Shown here: one piece after another, positions 51,272 through 59,821 of the stretch
How positions within the stretch are numbered: the first letter of the stretch is position 1
Layout of the letters: each line of letters opens with the position of its first letter
Source of the DNA: Tepidamorphaceae bacterium
GTDB lineage: Bacteria; Pseudomonadota; Alphaproteobacteria; Rhizobiales; Tepidamorphaceae
Assembly (NCBI GenBank): GCA_028279445.1
Contig: JANQNT010000031.1
Coordinates: 57,955 to 121,954 of the forward strand
Length of the DNA: 64,000 bases
Reading direction: 5' to 3'
Position numbers and translations under genes: made by a program
Notes under the pieces: model-generated
The model's database searches: none
Told to the model about the DNA's origin: nothing
The model's input: only the letters and a program-made list of their open reading frames with translations

Positions 51272-53677
51272 ATGAGTTTGCGGCAGGTGACGACGATACC
51301 AACTCCGAGTACGCCGGAGCAGGCGGGCTGCTGCTCCGACTGTGATGCGGCCACCGAGCCGACCGCGATGGTGGCGGAGTCCGCCATCGACCCTGTGTGC
51401 GGCATGCGTGTCTCGCTGGATGCGGGCAAGCCGTCGCACGAGCACGCGGGCGTCACGTACCACTTCTGCAATGCGACGTGTCATGAGCGTTTCGTGGCCG
51501 ACCCGTATTTCTATCTCTCCGGCGCGGCGGCGCGGAAACCGAAGGTGGCCGCCGCGAACGCGCTCTATACCTGCCCGATGGACCCGGAGGTGGTTCAGGA
51601 GGGCCCCGGCACCTGTCCGGTCTGCGGCATGGCACTGGAGCCGATGTCCGGCCGCGCCGAGGGCCCCAATCCGGAACTGGTCGACTTCACCCGGCGGATG
51701 TGGGTGAGCCTTGCGGCGGCGATCCCTGTGCTGGTCCTGGCGATGGGTCCGATGCTCGGCCTGCCGGTGCGCGACGTGCTCGGCGCGCGTCTGGCGGTGT
51801 TGATGGAATTCGCGCTCGCCACCCCGGCGATTGCCTGGGCGGCCTGGCCGCTGTTCCAGCGCGGCGTCACGTCGATCCGCACCGGCAATCTCAACATGTG
51901 GACGCTGATCGCCATCGGGGTTGGCGCGGCATATCTCTATAGCGTCGTCGCGACGTTCCTGCCCGGCGTGTTCCCGCACCATCTGGCACATGGCGGGCAT
52001 CCGCCGGTCTATTTCGAGGCGGCGGTGGTGATCGTCGCGCTGGTCTTCGTTGGCCAGGTGCTGGAACTGAAGGCGCGCGAGCGCACGGGCGATGCCATCG
52101 CCGCGCTGCTCGACCTGGCGCCGAAGACCGCGCTACGCATCAACGACGACGGCAGCGAATACGACGCGCCGCTGGAGAACCTTCTCGAAGGCGACCGGTT
52201 GCGCGTGCGCCCGGGCGAACGCGTTGCCGTCGACGGCGTGGTGCTGAGCGGCGGCAGCTTCGTCGACGAGAGCATGCTGAGTGGCGAGCCTGTGCCTGTG
52301 GAGAAGGGCGAGGGCGACGCGCTGACCGGCGGCACGCTCAATACCAGCGGCTCGCTGATCATGCGGGCGACACGCGTCGGCGAGGCGACGGTTCTGGCGC
52401 AGATCGTCGCCATGGTCGCCGAAGCGCAGCGTTCGCGCGCACCGGTTCAGGCGCTGGCCGACAAGGTTGCGTCTTACTTCGTGCCCGCCGTGGTGCTGGT
52501 CGCGGTGATCGCCTTCGCGGCGTGGTGGGCCTTGGGTCCCGAGCCATCGTTTGTCTATGCCGTTATTGCCGCGGTCTCGGTGCTGATCATCGCCTGCCCC
52601 TGCGCGCTGGGGCTGGCCACGCCGATGTCGATCATGACGGCAAGTGGGCGCGGAGCCCAGGCCGGCGTCCTGGTCCGCGACGCGGCCACGCTGCAGCGCA
52701 TGGCCGATATCGACACGCTGGTCATCGACAAGACCGGGACGTTGACCGAGGGGCGGCCGGGCCTGAGCGACGTGGTGACGCTGGACGGTTCATGCGAACG
52801 CGACGTGCTGGCGCAAGCGGCGGAACTCGAGCTGGGCTCCGAGCACCCGCTGGCGGCGGCGATTGTCACCGCGGCGCGCGACAAGGGGTTGGCGCTCGGC
52901 GAGATCGCCGACTTCCTCGCCGTGACCGGCAAGGGCGTCACGGGACGCAGCGGCGATACGATGCTGGCACTCGGCAACGGTGCCCTGATGGCCGATCGCG
53001 GCATCGACATTGCCGCGGTCGAACCTCACGCAGCGGCGCTGCGGGAGGCCGGCAAGACGGTGATGTACCTGGCCGCCGGTCAGACGCTGACCGGACTGTT
53101 CGCCGTCGCCGATCCCGTGAAGGCCGGCGCGCGGGACGCAATCGCCGACCTGCATGGACAAGGCATCGCCGTCGTCATGGCCACCGGCGATAGCGAGCTC
53201 ACCGCGCGCGCGGTCGCCGACGCTCTCGGTATCGACGAGGTCCGTGCCGGCGTGTTGCCGGCCGACAAGCAGGCGCTGGTGGAGAGCCTGCGGGCGCAGG
53301 GCCGGATCGTCGCCATGGCGGGTGATGGCATCAATGATGCGCCCGCGCTTGCCGCCGCCGATGTGGGGATTGCCATGGGCACCGGCGCCGACGTGGCGCT
53401 GGAAAGCGCCGGCATCACGCTGCTGAAGGGCGATCTCGCAGGCATCCTGCGCGCCCGCACGCTCGCCCGCGCCACCATGGCCAACATCCGCCAGAATCTG
53501 GTCTTCGCCTTTGCCTACAACGCGATCGGCGTGCCGATTGCCGCCGGCGTGCTGTATCCTGTGCTGGGTGTGTTGCTGTCGCCGATGATCGCCGCGGCCG
53601 CCATGAGCCTGTCGTCGGTTTCGGTGGTGACCAACGCGCTCCGGCTGCGCAATATCGATCTGGAGGTGAGGTCATGA
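51272..53677 (+). CDS. copA: copper-exporting P1B-type ATPase with YHS and Cys-rich metal-binding domains
   Basis: The 801-residue protein begins with a Cys-rich lead (GCCSDCD), a YHS domain ([10 protein letters not shown]), and a heavy-metal-binding domain [22 protein letters not shown] (about 98-120) instead of classic HMA domains. It then has eight predicted helices, the CPC motif (442-444), phosphorylation site DKTGT (D486), SEHPL in the nucleotide domain, and [13 protein letters not shown] with this context means Cu(I) export. It overlaps cueR by 4 bp, and a MerR-type promoter lies 20 bp upstream. Confidence 0.93.
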   Translation: MSLRQVTTIPTPSTPEQAGCCSDCDAATEPTAMVAESAIDPVCGMRVSLDAGKPSHEHAGVTYHFCNATCHERFVADPYFYLSGAAARKPKVAAANALYTCPMDPEVVQEGPGTCPVCGMALEPMSGRAEGPNPELVDFTRRMWVSLAAAIPVLVLAMGPMLGLPVRDVLGARLAVLMEFALATPAIAWAAWPLFQRGVTSIRTGNLNMWTLIAIGVGAAYLYSVVATFLPGVFPHHLAHGGHPPVYFEAAVVIVALVFVGQVLELKARERTGDAIAALLDLAPKTALRINDDGSEYDAPLENLLEGDRLRVRPGERVAVDGVVLSGGSFVDESMLSGEPVPVEKGEGDALTGGTLNTSGSLIMRATRVGEATVLAQIVAMVAEAQRSRAPVQALADKVASYFVPAVVLVAVIAFAAWWALGPEPSFVYAVIAAVSVLIIACPCALGLATPMSIMTASGRGAQAGVLVRDAATLQRMADIDTLVIDKTGTLTEGRPGLSDVVTLDGSCERDVLAQAAELELGSEHPLAAAIVTAARDKGLALGEIADFLAVTGKGVTGRSGDTMLALGNGALMADRGIDIAAVEPHAAALREAGKTVMYLAAGQTLTGLFAVADPVKAGARDAIADLHGQGIAVVMATGDSELTARAVADALGIDEVRAGVLPADKQALVESLRAQGRIVAMAGDGINDAPALAAADVGIAMGTGADVALESAGITLLKGDLAGILRARTLARATMANIRQNLVFAFAYNAIGVPIAAGVLYPVLGVLLSPMIAAAAMSLSSVSVVTNALRLRNIDLEVRS

Positions 53678-54066
53678 AGATCGGCGATGCGGCGCAACGC
53701 TCCGGGCTGCCGGCGAAGACGATCCGCTACTACGAGGAGATCGAACTGGTGGCGCCGGCGCGCGGTGCCAACGGCTATCGCGACTACTCTGACAACGACG
53801 TGCACCGGCTGGCCTTCCTGCGCCGGGCGCGCGGTCTTGGCTTCTCGGTCGCCGAATGTCGTGCGCTGCTGTCGCTCTACGACGACGACAGCCGCGCCAG
53901 CGCCGACGTCAAGCGGATGGCGCTCGCCAAGGTCGGCGAGATCGACGCCAAGCTCGCCGAGCTGACGTCCCTGCGCGACACGCTGGCGCGGCTCGCCGCC
54001 ACATGCCATGGCGACGATCGTCCCGACTGCCCGATCATCGAGGGGCTGGCCGGCGCGACCTCCTGA
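53674..54066 (+). CDS. cueR: CueR-type MerR-family copper regulator
   Basis: The 130-residue protein has the MerR helix-turn-helix ([22 protein letters not shown]), a dimerisation helix and a C-terminal metal loop CHGDDRPDC with C111 and C119, the two-cysteine pattern of CueR for monovalent copper, silver or gold. It is translationally coupled to copA, which it should activate through the 19-bp-spacer promoter at 51220-51250. Confidence 0.92.
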   Translation: MKIGDAAQRSGLPAKTIRYYEEIELVAPARGANGYRDYSDNDVHRLAFLRRARGLGFSVAECRALLSLYDDDSRASADVKRMALAKVGEIDAKLAELTSLRDTLARLAATCHGDDRPDCPIIEGLAGATS

Positions 54067-54285
54067 CCGTCACCGTCCGCTGACAATGACGTGATCGGCC
54101 GGGAATCCCGAAGATTGCCCGGAAGCCTTCACAGTTCAGCCACGTTTGCATCCGTACACCGACACATTGGCTGGCTATGTCGCTGGTCCCTGGCCGGATG
54201 CGGGCAGGTCGGATGCCGGCAAACCGGATACCGGCGGGCCGGTTTCGTAGGCCGGTGTTAATCAGTGCGGGGGTAGAACGGCTCC

Positions 54286-54978
54286 ATGCGTTGTATCAGT
54301 GATGTTGCGTCGAATACCGGGTTGAGTCGCCGCCGGTTCCTGGCCGGAGCGGCAAGTACGGTTGGACTCGTGGCTGCGGGTTGCTCGAACTCTCCCCAGC
54401 GGGTCAGCCTGTCGCCGTCGGCGCCCAACAGCGCCTATTCCCTCATGTACGGGCCGCAGCCCGAAGAGCAGTTCCCGCTGCCCGGCATCGATTACGAGCG
54501 CCTCCCCTCGCAGTTCCTGCGCAAGCAGGTCGACTACGAGACCGACGAGGCGGTTGGAACCCTGATCGTCGATACTGGCAACTTCCACTGCTATCTCGTG
54601 CAGGAGAATGGCAAGGCGATGCGTTACGGCGTTGGGCTTGGCCGGCAGGGCTTTGAATGGTCCGGCCGCGCGCGGATCGCCTACAAGCGTGCCTGGCCGC
54701 GCTGGACGCCGCCTGACGAGATGATCGAGCGCGAGCCTGAACTTGAGCGCTACTCGGTGCGCAACGGCGGCATGGACCCGGGGCCGGAAAACCCGCTCGG
54801 TGCCCGCGCGCTCTACATCTTCGAGGGCAATGTCGACACGCTCTACCGGCTGCACGGTACGTCCGAGTTCTGGACCATCGGCCGGGCCGTCTCGAGCGGT
54901 TGCGTGCGCTTCATCAATCAGGACATTATCGATCTGCACCGGCGTGTGCCGAACGGTACGCCACTGCTGGTGACCTGA
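54286..54978 (+). CDS. L,D-transpeptidase (YkuD) lipoprotein
   Basis: The 230-residue protein has a Tat-like leader (SRRRFLAGAASTVGLV) ending in a lipobox LVAAGC with the lipidated C33, then a YkuD domain with catalytic H190 and C206 in HGTSEFWTIGRAVSSGCVRF. It crosslinks peptidoglycan (3-3 links) or attaches proteins to it in the periplasm. Several paralogues are usual in Rhizobiales. It stands alone; the 219 bp before it contain a short hairpin AAACCGG/CCGGTTT (54221-54245) that could end the copA-cueR transcript. Confidence 0.88.
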   Translation: MRCISDVASNTGLSRRRFLAGAASTVGLVAAGCSNSPQRVSLSPSAPNSAYSLMYGPQPEEQFPLPGIDYERLPSQFLRKQVDYETDEAVGTLIVDTGNFHCYLVQENGKAMRYGVGLGRQGFEWSGRARIAYKRAWPRWTPPDEMIEREPELERYSVRNGGMDPGPENPLGARALYIFEGNVDTLYRLHGTSEFWTIGRAVSSGCVRFINQDIIDLHRRVPNGTPLLVT

Positions 54979-55057
54979 CAGCCGGACTGAACGTCAAACA
55001 GCTATCGGACGCACCAACGTGCCACATGCGGTTGTGGAGGCCGCACGCGGGCGCTGA

Positions 55058-55094
55058 TTGACAGCACCCAATATTTCGTCTATTCGCGAAATAT
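55058..55094 (+). promoter_or_regulatory. arsR promoter with overlapping ArsR operator
   Basis: TTGACA (55058-55063) and TATTCG (55081-55086) are 17 bp apart. The inverted repeat ATATTTCG (55071-55078) / CGAAATAT (55087-55094) covers the spacer and -10 region, as expected for ArsR repression. The second arm runs into the ATG at 55093, so the transcript should be leaderless or nearly so. Confidence 0.7.
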
Positions 55095-55452
55095 GGATCA
55101 ATCAACTGCCCTCGCCGCCCTTGCCGCGCTGTCGCACGAAACCCGGCTTTCCGTGTTCCGCTTGCTGGTGACCGCCGGACCGCACGGCATGGCCGCCGGC
55201 TCCATCGCCGGGAAACTCGATGTCTTGCCCAACACATTGTCGGCCCATCTGGCGCAGCTCGATCGCGCCGGGCTGATCGTCGCCAACCGGGACGGGCGCA
55301 GCATCCGCTACGGCGCCGACTATGCCGGCATGCGCGACCTGATGGCGTTTCTGATGCGCGACTGCTGTGGCGGGAACGCGGAGATCTGCGCGCCGCTGGT
55401 GGCGATTGCCGCCGAATGCGACGCCTGCTGCGACGAAGCCATGACGCAATGA
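55093..55452 (+). CDS. arsR: ArsR-family arsenite-responsive repressor
   Basis: The 119-residue protein has the ArsR winged helix (LSHETRLSVFRLLVTAGPHGMAAGSIAGKLDVLPNTLSAHLAQLDRAGLI). Metal-sensing cysteines are not in the classical ELCVCDL helix but in a C-terminal cluster: C91, C92, C99, C109, C112 and C113. Such C-terminal placements occur in other As(III) sensors. It heads the arsenic operon and should bind the inverted repeat over its own start. No ribosome site is visible, in line with a leaderless start. Confidence 0.87.
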   Translation: MDQSTALAALAALSHETRLSVFRLLVTAGPHGMAAGSIAGKLDVLPNTLSAHLAQLDRAGLIVANRDGRSIRYGADYAGMRDLMAFLMRDCCGGNAEICAPLVAIAAECDACCDEAMTQ

Positions 55453-55463
55453 GGGAGGCAGAC

Positions 55464-55979
55464 ATGGACCGCCCCTACAACGTGCTGTTCCTGTGCACCG
55501 GGAATTCGGCCCGCTCGATCATCGCCGAGGCGATCCTGATGCGCGCGGGGCTGGGCAAGTTCAAGGCCTTCTCGGCCGGGTCGCAGCCCAAGGGCGAGCC
55601 GCATCCCTTCGCGCTGCAGATCCTCAAGACCATGAACCACGATACCTCCTTTGCGCGTTCCAAGAGCTGGGACGAGTTCGCCGAGGAAGGCGCGCCGGAA
55701 ATGGATTTCGTCTTCACCGTGTGCGACAGCGCCGCGGCCGAGACCTGCCCCATGTGGCCGGGCCAGCCGATGACCGCCCATTGGGGTGTCCCCGACCCGG
55801 CCGCGGTGGAGGGCACCGACGCGGAGGTGCACTTCGCGTTCGCCGACACCTACCGGATGATGAGCAACCGCATCTCGGTCTTCGTCAATCTGCCGCTCGC
55901 CTCGCTCGACAAGCTGGCGCTGCAGAAGCGCCTGGCGGAAATCGGCACGACAAACGACGCGTCCACCGAGCCTGCCTGA
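55464..55979 (+). CDS. arsC: arsenate reductase, low-molecular-weight phosphatase type
   Basis: The 171-residue protein has the LMW-PTP P-loop CTGNSARS and the later cysteine pair CDSAAAETC that relays the disulfide in thioredoxin-linked ArsC. Asp in PDPAAV is the general acid region. It reduces As(V) to As(III). GGGAGG lies five bases before the chosen ATG; an in-frame start five codons earlier is weaker. It follows arsR by 11 bp and precedes the channel gene by 12 bp. Confidence 0.88.
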   Translation: MDRPYNVLFLCTGNSARSIIAEAILMRAGLGKFKAFSAGSQPKGEPHPFALQILKTMNHDTSFARSKSWDEFAEEGAPEMDFVFTVCDSAAAETCPMWPGQPMTAHWGVPDPAAVEGTDAEVHFAFADTYRMMSNRISVFVNLPLASLDKLALQKRLAEIGTTNDASTEPA

Positions 55980-55991
55980 AGACAACACGCC

Positions 55992-56678
55992 ATGACCCAT
56001 TCAAACTCCCAGCGGCTCGTCGCCGAGGCGCTCGGCACCGCGTTCCTGGTCGGCACCGTCGTCGGCTCCGGCATCATGGCGGACCAGTTGACCGACGACG
56101 TGGCGCTGGCGCTGCTTGGTAACACGCTGCCCACCGGCGCCATCCTGGTGGTGCTGATCACCTGCCTGGGGCCGATCTCGGGGGCGCATTTCAATCCGGC
56201 GGTGACGCTTGCCTTCCTGCTCAGGCGCGAGATCGCCGCCGGGCCGGCGCTTGGCTATGTGGCGGTGCAGATCGCCGGCGGGCTTGCCGGCGCGGTCGTC
56301 GCCCACGCCATGTTCGAACTGCCGCTGGTGCAGGTGTCGCAGACGGCACGCAGCGGCGTGGGGCAGTGGATCGCGGAAGTGGTCGCCGCCTTCGGCCTCG
56401 TCGCGACGATCCTGGCGGGTGTGCGCTTTCGTGCTGATGCGGTGCCGTGGCTGGTGGGTCTCTACATCACGGCGGCCTACTGGTTCACCGCCTCCACGTC
56501 GTTCGCCAATCCGGCGGTCGCCATCGCGCGCGCCATCACCGACACGTTCTCAGGCATTCGGCCGATCGACGTGCCGGCCTTCATCGTCGCCGAATGCATC
56601 GGCGCGGCGCTCGCGGTCGTGGTGATTGGCTGGCTGGTGGGTGGTGCGCAGCGGCGCGGGACCGCGCCGGCGGAGTAG
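55992..56678 (+). CDS. aqpS: MIP-family channel, arsenite efflux aquaglyceroporin
   Basis: The 228-residue membrane protein has six helices and both channel half-helix motifs, HFNPAV and FANPAV, of the aquaporin/aquaglyceroporin family. In arsR-arsC operons of Rhizobiales such as Sinorhizobium meliloti, this channel (AqpS) lets As(III) made by ArsC leave the cell down its gradient, replacing the ArsB or Acr3 pump. The tight operon here gives the same reading. Confidence 0.87.
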   Translation: MTHSNSQRLVAEALGTAFLVGTVVGSGIMADQLTDDVALALLGNTLPTGAILVVLITCLGPISGAHFNPAVTLAFLLRREIAAGPALGYVAVQIAGGLAGAVVAHAMFELPLVQVSQTARSGVGQWIAEVVAAFGLVATILAGVRFRADAVPWLVGLYITAAYWFTASTSFANPAVAIARAITDTFSGIRPIDVPAFIVAECIGAALAVVVIGWLVGGAQRRGTAPAE

Positions 56679-56800
56679 CGATCGGGGCGCCAGCCGCAGC
56701 CTGCGCCCTTGCCTTTCGCTCGAATTATTACGATTCTAATCCCGTCAAGTCGACGAGGGGTTGCAACACAAGATCCCCGGCACTGACGGGAGGCAAACGT

Positions 56801-57088
56801 ATGTGTCAGATATTCGCCGGGCTGGACCCGGCTCTCTACGAACCGGAGACGCGCCGGTTGCGGCTCAATGGTCAGAGCACCAGCATCCGGCTGGAACACT
56901 CCTTCTGGAAGATCATCGACGAGATCGCCGCCAGCGAGGGCATGACGACGCCCGCCTTCGTGTCGACGCTGCACTCGGAGGTGCTGGAACTGCACGGCGA
57001 GGCGCACAATTTCTCCTCGCTGCTGCGCTGCGCCTGTCTGATCCGTTCCGGCCGTCAGCTACAGCCCCAGGCGGAGGCGGCCGAATAA
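56801..57088 (+). CDS. ribbon-helix-helix domain protein
   Basis: The 95-residue protein holds a ribbon-helix-helix-type domain (RHH_4, PF13467-like): RRLRLNGQSTSIRLEHSFWKIIDEIAASEGMTTPAFVSTLH is the strand, helix and helix. Such alphaproteobacterial proteins are small DNA-binding regulators of unknown target; some are called aryl-sulfate sulfotransferase by old error. GGGAGG lies seven bases before the ATG. It is 122 bp after aqpS, with a separate promoter region likely in the AT-rich part (about 56720-56750). No toxin gene is adjacent. Confidence 0.75.
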   Translation: MCQIFAGLDPALYEPETRRLRLNGQSTSIRLEHSFWKIIDEIAASEGMTTPAFVSTLHSEVLELHGEAHNFSSLLRCACLIRSGRQLQPQAEAAE

Positions 57089-57186
57089 AACCGTGCGTGT
57101 AGTATTCCCTTACTACCCGCCCGCCGAACCGACCCGGTAGCCTTTCCCGACAAGGACCGCACAGACGATCCGATCGGGAGGAACTC

Positions 57187-57582
57187 TTGGCCAAGGCTAT
57201 CCACGCGATGGTCCGCGTGCTGGAGGAAGCGCGCTCCGTCGACTTTTATCGTACCGCGTTCGGCCTGGACGTCGCCGAGCGGCTCGATTTCGACGATTTC
57301 ACCCTCATCTACCTGCGCAACGCGGAAGCCGACTTCGAGCTTGAGCTGACGGTCAACAAGGGCACCGATACCCCTTACGACCTCGGCAACGCCTACGGCC
57401 ACATGGCGTTCTGCGTCGATGATCTCGACGCGGAGCATGCGCGCTTTGAATCGGCCGGGCTGAGCCCGCGCAAGATTGTCGAATTCAATCGCGATGGCGC
57501 TCTGCTGGCGCGGTTCTTCTTCGTTCAGGATCCGGATGGATATCAGATCGAGGTGCTGCAGCGGCACGGGCGCTACCAGTAG
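57187..57582 (+). CDS. glyoxalase/VOC-fold protein, lactoylglutathione lyase-like
   Basis: The 131-residue protein is of the vicinal-oxygen-chelate fold: RVLEEARSVDFYRTAFGLDVAERLDF, LELTVN, YGHMAFCVDD and DPDGYQIEVLQR, as in glyoxalase I. Likely metal ligands are His in AMVRV-preceding IHAM, Glu in LELTV, His in GHMAF and Glu in IEVLQ. The TTG start is supported by GGAGG five bases upstream and by the need to include IHAM. It precedes a Tat-exported subunit and a GMC oxidoreductase on the same strand and may share their transcript. Confidence 0.82.
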   Translation: MAKAIHAMVRVLEEARSVDFYRTAFGLDVAERLDFDDFTLIYLRNAEADFELELTVNKGTDTPYDLGNAYGHMAFCVDDLDAEHARFESAGLSPRKIVEFNRDGALLARFFFVQDPDGYQIEVLQRHGRYQ

Positions 57583-57624
57583 CGCCGCCGAACGAGCGCC
57601 TCGCCGCCGAGAAGGGAGGAAACG

Positions 57625-58149
57625 ATGGGCGAAACACTTGATCGTACGTCGCTGACACGCCGTCAGTTGCTGGCTCGCAGTGCCGCGGCCGGCGCGCTGT
57701 TCGTGGTCGGCGCAGGCTTCGTGGCCGGCACCGACGCGGCCTGGGCAAGCGAGGTCAAGCACCTTGAGCCGCGCACCATGGCCACGCTGATCCAGATGGC
57801 GCGCGACATCTATCCGCACGACCATGTCGGCGACGAATTCTACGCCGCCGCCGTCAAGGGCTACGACGCGGAAGACAAGAAGGCGATGGTGGAAGCCGGC
57901 ATCGCCGCGCTGGACGCCGCGGCCAGGGGCAAGGGGCACGCCAGCTATCTCGACATGGGCTGGGAGCGCGACCGCGTCGATATCCTGCGCGGCATGGAAG
58001 ACAGCGCTTTCTTCCAGACCGTGCGCGGCGGACTTGTCACCGGTCTCTACAACCAGAAGGCCGTGTGGCCGCTGTTCGGATACGAGGGCGAGAGCTACTC
58101 CAAGGGCGGCTACCTCGAGCACGGCTTCGACGACATCAACTGGGTCTGA
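57625..58149 (+). CDS. gluconate 2-dehydrogenase subunit 3-like, Tat-exported
   Basis: The 174-residue protein has a twin-arginine leader (LTRRQLLARSAAAGALFVVGAGFVAG) and then a small helical domain like subunit 3 of flavin gluconate dehydrogenases (TMATLIQMARDIYPHDHVGD, WERDRVDILRGMEDSAFFQTVRGGLVTGLYN). Such subunits carry the signal that takes the flavin subunit to the periplasm. It ends 14 bp before the GMC oxidoreductase gene, its expected partner, which has no leader of its own. Confidence 0.85.
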   Translation: MGETLDRTSLTRRQLLARSAAAGALFVVGAGFVAGTDAAWASEVKHLEPRTMATLIQMARDIYPHDHVGDEFYAAAVKGYDAEDKKAMVEAGIAALDAAARGKGHASYLDMGWERDRVDILRGMEDSAFFQTVRGGLVTGLYNQKAVWPLFGYEGESYSKGGYLEHGFDDINWV

Positions 58150-58163
58150 GGGAGGACGCGACA

Positions 58164-59735
58164 ATGGCTGCCAAATTTGACCTCACCGACGACAGCATCG
58201 TCGTCGTGATCGGTACCGGTGCCGGCGGTGGTGTGCTCGCCAACGAACTGGCACAGAAGGGCGTCAAGGTCGTCGCCCTGGAAGCCGGCGGACGCTATCT
58301 GCCGGGCGACTACCTCAATGACGAATGGGACAGCTTCGGCCAGCTCGCCTGGCTCGATGCGCGCACCACCAGCGGCGACTGGCGGGTGGCCAAGGACTTC
58401 TCCGGCCTGCCGGCCTGGATCGTCAAGGCCGTCGGCGGCACCACCACCCACTGGGCCGGTGCGTCGCTGCGTTTCCAGGAGCACGAGTGGAAGGCGCTGA
58501 CGACCTATGGCCGGGTGCAGGGCGCCAACCTGCTCGACTGGCCGATCGACGCGGCGGAGATGGCGCCGTGGTACGAGAAGGCCGAGGACAAGCTCGGTGT
58601 CACCCGCACCGGTGGGCGCGAGGGACTTCCCGGCAACAACAACTACAAGGTGTTCGAGGCCGGTGCCAAGGCGCTCGGCTACAAGGACGTGCACACCGGC
58701 CGCATGGCGATCAATTCCGCCGATTACGACGAGCGCACCTATTGCCACCAGGTCGGCTTCTGCTTCCAGGGCTGCAAGTTCGGCGCGAAGTGGTCGTCCG
58801 CCTATACCGACATTCCGCGCGGCGAGGCGACCGGCAACCTGGAGGTGCGCGAGAAGGCGCATGTGTTGCGCATCGAGCACAATGACCAGGGCAAGGTGAC
58901 CGGCGTGGTCTACGCCGATGCCGACGGCAACCAGCAGATGCAGCAGGCGCGCGTGGTATGCCTTGCGGGCAATTCGATCGAAAGCCCGCGGCTACTGCTC
59001 AACTCAGCCTCCAGCATGTTCCCGGACGGACTGGCCAACTCCTCGGGCCAGGTCGGGCGCAACTACATGCGCCACATGACCGGATCGGTCTATGCGGTGT
59101 TCGACCAGCCGGTGCGCTTCTGGCGCGGCACCACCATGGCCGGGATCATCACCGACGAGAGCCGGCATGATCCCTCGCGCGGCTTCGTCGGCGGTTACGA
59201 GATGGAGACGCTGGCGCTCGGCCTGCCGTTCATGGCCGCATTCCTCGATCCGGGCGCCTGGGGGCGTGAGTTCACCACCGCGCTGGATGCCTACGAGAAC
59301 ATGGCCGGCATGTGGCTGGTCGGCGAGGACATGCCGCAGGAGACCAACCGCATCACGCTCAACCACGACGTGAAAGACCAGTACGGCCTGCCGGCGCCCA
59401 ACGTGCACTTCGACGACCATCCCAACGACATCGCCATGCGCAACCATGCCTACAAGCAGGGTCAGGCGGTCTACGAGGCGGTCGGGGCGACGCGGACCTT
59501 CCCGACGCCGCCCTATCCCTCGACGCACAACCTGGGCACCAACCGGATGGCCGAGAACGCGCGCGATGGCGTCGTCAACCGCTGGGGGCAGACGCACGAC
59601 ATCGCCAACCTGTTCATCTCCGATGGCAGCGTGTTCACGACCGGAGCGTCGGAGAACCCGACGCTGACCATCGTCGCTCTGGCGATCCGGCAGGCGGACC
59701 ATCTGGCGAGCGAACTGGGCAAGGGCAACCTGTAG
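58164..59735 (+). CDS. GMC oxidoreductase, flavin subunit of a periplasmic dehydrogenase
   Basis: The 523-residue protein has the FAD motif VIGTGAGGGVLANELAQKG near its start, the GGTTTHWAGASLRFQ segment, cysteines in VGFCFQGCKFGAKWSS, and the C-terminal catalytic His region STHNLGTNRMAENARDGVVN. It belongs to GMC flavoproteins that oxidise sugars or polyols in the periplasm. GGGAGG is upstream of the ATG. The usual cytochrome c subunit is absent nearby, so electrons may pass to a separate cytochrome. A short hairpin GGGTC/GACCC (59738-59750) follows. Confidence 0.87.
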   Translation: MAAKFDLTDDSIVVVIGTGAGGGVLANELAQKGVKVVALEAGGRYLPGDYLNDEWDSFGQLAWLDARTTSGDWRVAKDFSGLPAWIVKAVGGTTTHWAGASLRFQEHEWKALTTYGRVQGANLLDWPIDAAEMAPWYEKAEDKLGVTRTGGREGLPGNNNYKVFEAGAKALGYKDVHTGRMAINSADYDERTYCHQVGFCFQGCKFGAKWSSAYTDIPRGEATGNLEVREKAHVLRIEHNDQGKVTGVVYADADGNQQMQQARVVCLAGNSIESPRLLLNSASSMFPDGLANSSGQVGRNYMRHMTGSVYAVFDQPVRFWRGTTMAGIITDESRHDPSRGFVGGYEMETLALGLPFMAAFLDPGAWGREFTTALDAYENMAGMWLVGEDMPQETNRITLNHDVKDQYGLPAPNVHFDDHPNDIAMRNHAYKQGQAVYEAVGATRTFPTPPYPSTHNLGTNRMAENARDGVVNRWGQTHDIANLFISDGSVFTTGASENPTLTIVALAIRQADHLASELGKGNL

Positions 59736-59821
59736 AGGGTCTTTGACCCCCGCTCGCCGTTTTCCGCAGCCTGGCGGCGGTTGCGCGCACGGCATTTTCA
59801 CATTCTCTGGAGTCCCGCCCT

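Noticed and set aside
54221..54245. AAACCGG/CCGGTTT hairpin as a definite terminator
   Set aside because: The stem is short, no T-tract follows and nearby bases are repetitive; noted only as a possible end of the copper transcript.
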